In this document: positions 1 through 5,471 of the stretch, one piece after another
Layout: every line of letters starts with the position of its first letter
Position numbering within the stretch: the stretch's first letter is position 1
Assembly (NCBI GenBank): GCA_947505915.1
Contig: CANNNH010000122.1
Location: forward strand, 1-5,471
DNA from: Comamonadaceae bacterium
GTDB taxonomy: Bacteria > Pseudomonadota > Gammaproteobacteria > Burkholderiales > Burkholderiaceae
Length of the DNA: 5,471 nucleotides
Direction of reading: 5' to 3'
Program-made: the position numbers and the translations under genes
The notes under the pieces: generated by a model
Database searches by the model: none
Told to the model about the DNA's origin: nothing
What the model saw: only the letters and a program-made list of their open reading frames with translations

Positions 1-1
1 A

Positions 2-157
2 GCCAAGGAATGCGTCAACCGCGCATTTGAAAGTGGCTTGAGCGATGGCGTCATGTTTGAGCGCCGCTTGTTCCACTCGATGTTTGCCACAGAAGATCAA
101 AAGGAAGGCATGGATGCATTTTTGAACAAACGTGCCCCTGCCTTTCAAAACAAATAA
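2..157 (+). CDS. Enoyl-CoA hydratase/isomerase (crotonase family), C-terminal fragment
   Basis: An open frame enters from the left edge and ends at TAA (155-157), giving 51 residues. Near the end are F-E-R-R-L-F-H and then [10 protein letters not shown], followed by a short basic tail (K-R-A-P-A-F). This is the hallmark C-terminus of bacterial crotonase-fold enoyl-CoA hydratases, which hydrate 2-trans-enoyl-CoA to 3-hydroxyacyl-CoA in cytoplasmic fatty-acid or aromatic-acid beta-oxidation. The segment is the C-terminal helical region that packs in the trimer. The catalytic glutamates and the oxyanion-hole loop lie upstream of the window, so neither activity nor substrate class (FadB-, PaaF- or PaaG-like) can be judged. 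It stands 45 bases before the efflux permease on the same strand, with no clear terminator between, so read-through is possible. Family assignment is strong; the exact substrate is unknown. Confidence 0.92.
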   Translation, partial: AKECVNRAFESGLSDGVMFERRLFHSMFATEDQKEGMDAFLNKRAPAFQNK

Positions 158-165
158 GATGGCAG

Positions 166-182
166 ACTGCATTGAACTGCAT
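166..182. repeat. Short direct repeat ACTGCAT x2, 10-base period
   Basis: ACTGCAT occurs at 166-172 and again at 176-182, exactly 10 bases apart, or about one helical turn. The cores also give TGCA-N6-TGCA (168-181). Two copies on the same DNA face could be a regulator site. The repeat is only 7 bases long, so chance is a real alternative. I saw no good -35/-10 pair here: TTGAAC (172-177) resembles a -35 box, but no -10-like sequence follows at 16-18 bases. Confidence 0.35.
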
Positions 183-190
183 CATTTAAG

Positions 191-204
191 ACAAGGCGCC
201 TTGT
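191..204. promoter_or_regulatory. Perfect 14-bp palindrome over the permease ribosome binding site and start
   Basis: ACAAGGCGCCTTGT reads the same on both strands. It contains the AAGG Shine-Dalgarno (193-196) and the first two bases of the GTG start codon (203-205). A CTTGT half-motif recurs at 206-210, directly after it. A symmetric site of this size suits a dimeric repressor of the TetR or MarR type. As RNA it could form a short 5-bp stem (ACAAG/CTTGT with a GCGC loop) that hides the ribosome binding site. The symmetry is seen directly; the regulatory role is inference. No regulator gene is in the window. Confidence 0.4.
193..196 (+). promoter_or_regulatory. Shine-Dalgarno of the RND permease
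   Basis: AAGG lies six bases before the GTG at 203 and supports that start. An in-frame stop (TGA 173-175) lies upstream, no other start codon falls between it and 203, and the next in-frame ATG would begin inside the first membrane helix (Met19). Confidence 0.7.
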
Positions 205-3200
205 GCTTGTAAAAGTTGTTCGGGTTGCCTTAGACAAGCCCTACACCTTCGTGGTGATGTCTTTGCTTCTCCTCATTTTGGGGCCCCTTGCGGCACTGCG
301 TACACCCACAGATATTTTTCCTGAAATCAAAATACCTGTCATTGCAGTAGCGTGGCAATACACGGGGTTGCCCGCTGAGCAAATGGCGGGCCGCATTAGC
401 ACGCAATTTCAGCGCGCACTGACCACCACAGTGAATGACATTGAGCACATTGAGGCCACCTCGTATGCGGGCATTGGCATTGTCAAAGTTTTCTTCCAAC
501 CCGGCGTCAACATTGCCGTGGCCAATGCACAAGTCACCGCTATTTCACAGGTGGTCGTCAGGCAAATGCCGCCAGGCATCACACCGCCACTCATCATCAA
601 TTACAACGCCTCCACAGTGCCCATTTTGCAACTGGCATTGTCTGGCGAAGGTATGTCAGAGCAAAACTTGTTCGACGTGGGTATCAACTCTGTGCGCCCG
701 CCCTTGGTCACCATTCCAGGGGCCGCCATTCCCTACCCCTATGGGGGTAAGCAGCGCTTGGTTCAAATTGATTTGAATCCGGCTGCACTTCAAGCTCGAA
801 ACCTTTCTGCGCAAGATGTAGCCAATGCGCTGTCTGCACAGAATTTGATTGTGCCAATTGGCACTCAAAAAATAGGCGGTGTGGAATACAGCATGCGTTT
901 AAATAACGCACCCAACGACATTTTGGAATTGGGCAACTTGCCCATCAAAAGTGTGAATGGTGCCATGGTCTACATCAGAGATGTGGCCAATGTTCACGAT
1001 GGCAATTCACCGCAGACCAGCATTGTTCACGTCGATGGCAATCGCTCGGTTTTAATGTCCGTTCTTAAAAACGGCAGCACCTCCACATTGGCCATTGTGG
1101 ATGGCATCAAGGAAAAGCTTCAGCAAATCAAATCAGGTTTGCCTGAGAATTTGAAAGTTCAACCCATTAACGATCAGTCTTTGTTTGTTCGCGCCGCCAT
1201 TTCAGGCGTGGCCATCGAAGGCGCCATTGCAGCCGCTCTGACCAGCCTCATGATTTTGCTGTTTTTGGGCAGCTGGCGATCGACAATCATCATTGCCATC
1301 TCTATTCCTCTTTCCATCATGGGTGCCATTTTGGGCTTGGCTGCTTTAGGCGAAACACTCAACATCATGACTTTGGGCGGTTTGGCTCTGGCTGTTGGCA
1401 TCTTGGTAGACGACGCTACTGTGACCATTGAGAACATCAATTGGCATTTAGAGCAAGGCAAGGATGTTGAAACCGCCATCTTGGATGGCGCCAATCAAAT
1501 TGTGACCGCGGCCTTTGTTTCTTTGCTGTGCATCTGTATTGTGTTTGTGCCTATGTTTTTCTTACAAGGCGTTTCCCGCTTCTTATTTGTGCCCATGGCT
1601 GAGGCCGTCATGTTGGCCGTGTTGATCTCGTTTATTCTTTCGCGAACTTTGGTGCCCACACTGTCCAAATTTCTATTAAAGCCGCACGCAGCTCACACAG
1701 ACATGCACGGTCTGCCCAGCACCTTGCCAGCCACACGCAATCCTTTGGTGAAATTTCAAAGAAATTTTGAACAGTCATTTGAAAATTTCAGAGGGGTCTA
1801 TCACGCACTTTTAAAAATGGCCATGGCTGCTCGATGGAAATTTGTGGCCAGCTTCCTTGGTATCGTTTTACTTTCTTTGGGGCTCACCCCTTATTTAGGG
1901 AGTAATTTCTTTCCCTCGGTCGATAGCGGTCAAATTTTGATTCACGCGCGTTTGCCTGTTGGCACGCGAGTTGAAGAATCGGCTGCTAGATTTGCAATGA
2001 TCGAAAAAACCATTCGAGAAGTTATCCCTGAAGAAGAGATCACCACACTGGTCGATAACATCGGATTGCCGCCAAGCAGCATCAATTTAATTTATAACAA
2101 CACTGGTGTCATTGGGCCGCAAGATGGCGATATTCAAATTGCTTTGCGCAAAGACCATGCGCCCACTGCAGATTACGTGCGCAAACTCCGAGAAGTTCTG
2201 CCCAATGCATTTCCTGACACCGTTTTTTCGTTTCCGCCTGCCGATATCGTCAGTCAAATTTTGAACTTTGGCGCGCCAGCGCCCATCGATATTCAAATTA
2301 GAGGAAGCAATTTAGCTGCCAACTTTGAGTACGCCAACAAAATGCTCAAAGCCATCAAACAAGTGCCTGGCGTGGCAGACGCGCGCATTCAGCAATCCTC
2401 CAAGAGCCCCATTCTGGAGTTGAAGATGGACCGCACACGTGCACAAGAAATGGGGCTCACTGCCCGCGATGTCACGAATAATTTATTGGTGAATTTAGCA
2501 GGCAGCAGTCAGGTTGCACCCACCTTTTGGCTCAATCCTGCCAACGGTGTGTCTTACCCCATCGTGATGCAAACACCCCAATACAACATGGACTCACTGC
2601 AGTCACTGAACAATTTGCCTGTCAGTAGCCCTACTGGAGGCTCTCAACAGGTGATAGCGGGCCTAGTGGACATCAACAGGAATACCGCCCAAGCCGTGAT
2701 CAGCCAGTATGACATTCAAACCATGGTTCAGATCAATGCAACGCCTCAAGACAGAGACTTGGGCGCCGTGGCCAAAGACATTCGAAAAGTCATTTCCAGC
2801 ATGGAAGCTGAAGCGCCACGCGGCACGAAAGTTGTTTTGCTAGGCCAAGTCAACACCATGGAAAAAGCCTTTTCAGGATTGCTGTTTGGACTCTTGTGCG
2901 CCGTGGTGCTCATTTACTTTTTGATTGTGGTCAATTTTCAATCCTGGCGTGATCCTTTGGTCATCATCAGCGCACTGCCTGCTGCGTTGGCTGGCATTGT
3001 TTGGATGCTTTTTACTACACGAACCACGCTGTCAGTTCCCTCTTTAACAGGGGCCATCATGTGCATGGGCGTTGCCACGGCCAACAGCGTCTTGGTCATT
3101 ACTTTTGCGCGAGAGCGCTTGGCAGAATCGGGCCAAGCCATCACTGCGGCCCTAGACGCTGGCTTCGTCAGGTTTCGCCCTGTTCTCATGACGGCCTTGG

Positions 3201-3388
3201 CCATGGTCATTGGCATGTTGCCCATGGCACTTGGCTTAGGCGAAGGCGGAGAACAAAATGCACCACTGGGCAGAGCCGTGATTGGTGGCCTGATTTTCGC
3301 CACCATTGCCACCCTGATTTTTGTGCCAGTTGTGTTTGCTTTGGCTCACGAAAAAGATCAATTGAATTCGGGAAAACAACATGTCTGA
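203..3388 (+). CDS. RND-superfamily efflux permease (AcrB-like, ACR_tran family)
   Basis: Inner-membrane proton/substrate antiporter of 1061 residues, full length for the family (AcrB 1049). It starts at GTG. Hydrophobic segments follow the RND duplication: TM1 about 14-32, a large periplasmic domain, TM2-6 about 336-488, TM7 about 545-565, a second periplasmic domain, and TM8-12 about 890-1048. The related motifs G-S-W-R-S (356-360) and Q-S-W-R-D-P (913-918) follow TM2 and TM8. TM4 carries the acidic pair D403-D404, matching AcrB D407/D408. R990 and T997 match AcrB R971/T978. The expected TM10 lysine (AcrB K940) is instead A960. A cytoplasmic loop after TM6 has three close histidines (495, 498, 502). 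The sequence resembles a betaproteobacterial group annotated only as efflux RND transporter permease, so the substrate is unknown. The absence of a metal-pump signature favours a drug or metabolite exporter over a CusA-type pump. The stop overlaps the adaptor start. Confidence 0.95.
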   Translation: MLVKVVRVALDKPYTFVVMSLLLLILGPLAALRTPTDIFPEIKIPVIAVAWQYTGLPAEQMAGRISTQFQRALTTTVNDIEHIEATSYAGIGIVKVFFQPGVNIAVANAQVTAISQVVVRQMPPGITPPLIINYNASTVPILQLALSGEGMSEQNLFDVGINSVRPPLVTIPGAAIPYPYGGKQRLVQIDLNPAALQARNLSAQDVANALSAQNLIVPIGTQKIGGVEYSMRLNNAPNDILELGNLPIKSVNGAMVYIRDVANVHDGNSPQTSIVHVDGNRSVLMSVLKNGSTSTLAIVDGIKEKLQQIKSGLPENLKVQPINDQSLFVRAAISGVAIEGAIAAALTSLMILLFLGSWRSTIIIAISIPLSIMGAILGLAALGETLNIMTLGGLALAVGILVDDATVTIENINWHLEQGKDVETAILDGANQIVTAAFVSLLCICIVFVPMFFLQGVSRFLFVPMAEAVMLAVLISFILSRTLVPTLSKFLLKPHAAHTDMHGLPSTLPATRNPLVKFQRNFEQSFENFRGVYHALLKMAMAARWKFVASFLGIVLLSLGLTPYLGSNFFPSVDSGQILIHARLPVGTRVEESAARFAMIEKTIREVIPEEEITTLVDNIGLPPSSINLIYNNTGVIGPQDGDIQIALRKDHAPTADYVRKLREVLPNAFPDTVFSFPPADIVSQILNFGAPAPIDIQIRGSNLAANFEYANKMLKAIKQVPGVADARIQQSSKSPILELKMDRTRAQEMGLTARDVTNNLLVNLAGSSQVAPTFWLNPANGVSYPIVMQTPQYNMDSLQSLNNLPVSSPTGGSQQVIAGLVDINRNTAQAVISQYDIQTMVQINATPQDRDLGAVAKDIRKVISSMEAEAPRGTKVVLLGQVNTMEKAFSGLLFGLLCAVVLIYFLIVVNFQSWRDPLVIISALPAALAGIVWMLFTTRTTLSVPSLTGAIMCMGVATANSVLVITFARERLAESGQAITAALDAGFVRFRPVLMTALAMVIGMLPMALGLGEGGEQNAPLGRAVIGGLIFATIATLIFVPVVFALAHEKDQLNSGKQHV

Positions 3389-4556
3389 AGATCATTCACG
3401 CAAAGTATCCAAAGGTTTTGTTCTAGGCGGTGGGCTGACTATTTTGGCTTTAGCTCTGTTCGTTGTTGGCCAAGGTTTGTGGACACGTCAATCAGATGCT
3501 AAAAATTTGGAAACCAAAGCAAGCAAAGTTAATGTGCCTACGGTGATCATCTCATCGCCCACCCAAAGCAACAAAATTGGTCAAAACGATGCCAGCAATA
3601 CTGTCGATTTACCGGGTCGCCTTGAAGCCTTCTCCAAAGCTTCTTTGTTTGCAAGGGTGAGTGGTTATTTGACATCTTGGTCTGTGGACATTGGCGACCG
3701 TGTGAAAGCCGGGCAGGTTCTGGCAGAAATAGAAACACCCGACTTAGATCAACAAATACTTCAAGCACAAGCCGAGTGGGCAAGCACCAAGGCCAACGCG
3801 AATCTGTCGCAGAGTACCGCCAAGCGTTGGGTTTCTTTGCAAGAGCAAAATTTTGTATCGCCTCAAGCCGCAGAAGAAAAACTGGCTGAAGCAGGCGCCA
3901 AACAGGCCTTGGCCAATGCATCTCAAGCCAATGTGGAACGTCTCAAATCTCTGAAAACCTTTGCGCGTATCGTGGCTCCGTTCGATGGCATCGTGACTTC
4001 ACGCCAAACCGATGTTGGCGCGCTGATCAATGTGGGCGGGGCTGCTGGCACCGAATTGTTTACGGTGAGCGACACCAAACGCTTGCGGCTTTATGTCAAC
4101 GTTCCTCAAAATTTGGTGGGTGCCATCAAAGTGGGTGGGCAAGCAGAATTCATGGTTCCAGAGAATCCGGGTCAGATCTACAAAGCTTCGATTCAATCCA
4201 TGTCGCAGGCCATCAACGCCGCAACAGCTACCATGCTGGTTCAGTTGTCTGCTGAGAATCCCCAGGCTAGATTAATGCCTGGCGGCACAGCCTCTGTGAA
4301 GTTTGCAATACCGGCTTCAGATGCCCTCCGCGTCCCCCCCAGCACCTTGATTTTTGGCAAAGAAGGTTTGCGCATCGCCACGGTGGGAGAAGACATGAAA
4401 GTTGTTCTGAAGCCTATCAAGATCGCGCGCGACTTTGGGAATAGCATTGAAATTGCTTCTGGACTTAGCGCCACCGATCGAATCATTGAAAGCCCACCCG
4501 ATGGCTTGGTCAATGGTGATTTGGTGAAAGCAGCGGCCTCTAAAGGCAATCAATAA
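3381..4556 (+). CDS. RND efflux periplasmic adaptor (HlyD/AcrA-type membrane fusion protein)
   Basis: A 391-residue adaptor linking the permease to an outer-membrane channel. A cytoplasmic stub is followed by one membrane segment (about 12-33). There is no lipobox cysteine, so it is probably held by an uncleaved anchor and not a lipid. Then come the first lipoyl half (about 78-120, including G105-D106 and G111), an alanine/glutamine-rich alpha-hairpin (about 121-195), the second lipoyl half (I-V-A-P-F-D-G at 197-203, ending D-V-G-A-L-I-N), a beta-barrel domain (about 225-310) and a membrane-proximal domain to the end. In the hairpin, R149, L153 and S160 have the R-x3-L-x6-S spacing known from AcrA for docking TolC-like channels. 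ATG 3381 overlaps the permease stop by eight bases (ATGTCTGA); only a weak GGGA (3370-3373) precedes it, so translational coupling is likely. No outer-membrane factor gene follows. Length and domain order are normal. Confidence 0.95.
   Translation: MSEDHSRKVSKGFVLGGGLTILALALFVVGQGLWTRQSDAKNLETKASKVNVPTVIISSPTQSNKIGQNDASNTVDLPGRLEAFSKASLFARVSGYLTSWSVDIGDRVKAGQVLAEIETPDLDQQILQAQAEWASTKANANLSQSTAKRWVSLQEQNFVSPQAAEEKLAEAGAKQALANASQANVERLKSLKTFARIVAPFDGIVTSRQTDVGALINVGGAAGTELFTVSDTKRLRLYVNVPQNLVGAIKVGGQAEFMVPENPGQIYKASIQSMSQAINAATATMLVQLSAENPQARLMPGGTASVKFAIPASDALRVPPSTLIFGKEGLRIATVGEDMKVVLKPIKIARDFGNSIEIASGLSATDRIIESPPDGLVNGDLVKAAASKGNQ
4542..4546 (+). promoter_or_regulatory. Shine-Dalgarno of the MATE gene, inside the adaptor's last codons
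   Basis: AAAGG lies within the last codons of the adaptor, 12 bases before the TTG at 4559. The spacing is long but usable, and a ribosome finishing the adaptor would stop two bases from this start. The next in-frame ATG (4631) has no purine-rich stretch before it and would cut away about half of TM1. Confidence 0.5.
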
Positions 4557-4558
4557 TT

Positions 4559-5471
4559 TTGCAAAACACACTCACCTCTGCGACTATTTTTCCAACCATT
4601 TGGCGACTGGCATTACCTAATATATTTGCCATGACCGCCAGCGCACTGGTGACCATCGCTGAAACTTGGTATGTGGGCCAACTGGGCCTTTTGCCACTTG
4701 CTGGCATGGCCTTGGTATTTCCTATGGTCATGTTGCAGCAAATGCTGTCTGCAGGCTCCATGGGAGGTGGTATTTCCTCTGCAATCAGCCGTGCGCTGGG
4801 GGCAAATGACGTTGCCAAGGCCAACGCCTTGGTTTTGCACGCAACGCTCATAGCGCTTGGCATCGGCATCATCTTTACTTTCATTTTTGTTTTTTTCAGT
4901 CGCCCCATCTTCACGGCCATGGGCGGTCAAGGCGATGCACTTGAACATTGCCTTGCCTATGCGAACATTTCCTTTCTGGGCGCCGTGAGTATTTGGTTGA
5001 CAAACTCATTCGCGTCTGTGCTGCGTGGCACAGGCAATATGCGCACCCCCTCTAAGGTGCTCCTGACAGTATGCTTGGGGCAAGTCGCGCTGAGTGGCAT
5101 TTTGGGATTGGGCCTTGGCCCCATTCCTAGTTTGGGCATGGCTGGCGTTGCTGCTGGCACTGTCACTGCTTATTCTTCAAGCGCCATTTATTTGTTCTTT
5201 TACTTGCGCTCTTCTCGCAGCCGTTTAAAGCTCAGCTTTACCAGCCCCTTGTCTCAAGCCTTGTTCATGGACATTCTAAAAGTGGGCGGCATGTCCAGCT
5301 TAAGTTCGCTACAAACTGTGGCCACCATCGTGGTGGTCACGGGCTTAATGTCCAGTTTTGGCCCCGAGGCTTTAGCCGCATACGGCATTGGCACTCGATT
5401 GGAATTTTTGTTAGTGCCAATCACCTTTGCTTTTGGCGTGGCGTGTTTGCCCATGGTCGGCATGGCCTTGG
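4559..5471 (+). CDS. MATE-family multidrug efflux transporter, N-terminal part (runs off the window)
   Basis: An open frame continues to the window edge with 304 codons, about two thirds of a normal MATE protein (about 450 residues). The chosen start is TTG 4559, because the in-frame stop TAA (4541-4543) leaves no ATG or GTG before it, and Met25 (4631) would truncate TM1. Visible features: TM1 about 14-35 with E35-T-W-Y-V-G-Q-L-G; TM2 about 46-68 (L-A-G-M-A-L-V-F-P, then S-A-G-S-M-G-G-G); the loop S-R-A-L-G-A (77-82); TM3 about 92-113; and the conserved L-R-G-T-G-N-M-R-T-P (155-164). A second half-repeat follows, containing G-I-G-T-R-L-E-F-L-L. MATE proteins export cationic drugs and metabolites in exchange for H+ or Na+ across the inner membrane. 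E35 aligns by eye with the TM1 acid of NorM (D36), an Asp-to-Glu change. It begins two bases after the adaptor stop, so it is probably in the same operon. Substrate unknown. Confidence 0.92.
   Translation, partial: MQNTLTSATIFPTIWRLALPNIFAMTASALVTIAETWYVGQLGLLPLAGMALVFPMVMLQQMLSAGSMGGGISSAISRALGANDVAKANALVLHATLIALGIGIIFTFIFVFFSRPIFTAMGGQGDALEHCLAYANISFLGAVSIWLTNSFASVLRGTGNMRTPSKVLLTVCLGQVALSGILGLGLGPIPSLGMAGVAAGTVTAYSSSAIYLFFYLRSSRSRLKLSFTSPLSQALFMDILKVGGMSSLSSLQTVATIVVVTGLMSSFGPEALAAYGIGTRLEFLLVPITFAFGVACLPMVGMAL
5316..5342. repeat. Strong stem-loop inside the MATE coding region
   Basis: The arms 5316-5327 and 5331-5342 pair over 12 bp around a TCG triloop: ten Watson-Crick pairs plus two G-U pairs on the + strand RNA. 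The core is CCACCA/TGGTGG. No T-run follows, so this is not a rho-independent terminator. It encodes part of a valine/threonine-rich membrane helix, and repeated valine GTG/GTC codons opposite GCC-ACC codons may explain the pairing by themselves. Confidence 0.4.

Noticed and set aside
158..190. Possible terminator after the hydratase gene
   Set aside because: The imperfect stem GATG(G)CAG/CTGCATC has an 11-base loop and no T-run after it.
172..200. Possible sigma-70 promoter starting at TTGAAC
   Set aside because: No -10-like hexamer lies 16-18 bases downstream; the sequence there is GC-rich palindrome.
435..776. Overlapping + strand open frame of 113 codons inside the permease gene
   Set aside because: It is out of frame with a full-length, motif-rich RND permease and its translation resembles no family I know; it is a shadow frame.
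1682..1711. Histidine cluster (H495, H498, H502) in the permease loop after TM6 as a metal-binding site
   Set aside because: Three histidines in a cytoplasmic linker, without cysteine or methionine ligands or a CusA-type signature, are too weak to claim metal binding; similar loops appear common in this subfamily.
2938..3312. Antisense open frame of 124 codons opposite the permease's last helices
   Set aside because: Antisense frames opposite hydrophobic coding stretches are often open. It shows no known motif and no convincing start context.
3001..3426. + strand open frame of 141 codons across the permease-adaptor junction
   Set aside because: Its translation is rich in His, Trp, Arg and Cys, as expected of a frame-shifted membrane-helix coding region. 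Both genes it overlaps are well supported.
4540..4920. Antisense open frame of 126 codons opposite the MATE N-terminus
   Set aside because: The + strand here encodes a clear MATE protein. The antisense product is a low-complexity Met/Lys/Ala-rich sequence with no recognisable domain.

Overview
The window looks like chromosomal DNA from a betaproteobacterium of the order Burkholderiales, possibly a moderate-GC member of the Comamonadaceae. I base this on how closely the proteins resemble remembered Burkholderiales enoyl-CoA hydratase, RND permease, adaptor and MATE sequences, on a base composition of roughly half G+C by eye, and on the compact same-strand layout. The genus cannot be fixed from the sequence alone.

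Layout, all on the + strand: (1) bases 2-157, the last 51 codons of an enoyl-CoA hydratase; (2) a 45-base spacer (158-202) holding a 10-base-period direct repeat and a perfect 14-bp palindrome that covers the ribosome binding site and the first two bases of the next start codon; (3) 203-3388, a complete RND-superfamily efflux permease of 1061 residues; (4) 3381-4556, a complete periplasmic adaptor (HlyD/AcrA-type membrane fusion protein) of 391 residues, overlapping the permease by 8 bases; (5) 4559-5471, the first 304 codons of a MATE-family multidrug exporter, starting at a TTG two bases after the adaptor stop and running off the window end. No stretch over 300 bases lacks a gene.

The permease and adaptor should form the inner-membrane and periplasmic parts of a tripartite pump. 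The adaptor keeps the Arg-Leu-Ser pattern known to dock TolC-like channels, but no outer-membrane channel gene is in the window. Its usual place directly after the adaptor is taken by the MATE gene. The overlap and the 2-base gap point to one transcript with translational coupling, so two pumps of unrelated architecture are probably made together.

I see no entirely new system here. The points most worth a second look are the RND-adaptor-MATE arrangement, the palindrome at the permease start, and the alanine in the permease where AcrB has its proton-relay lysine. I saw no RNA genes, CRISPR arrays, insertion sequences or convincing rho-independent terminators.
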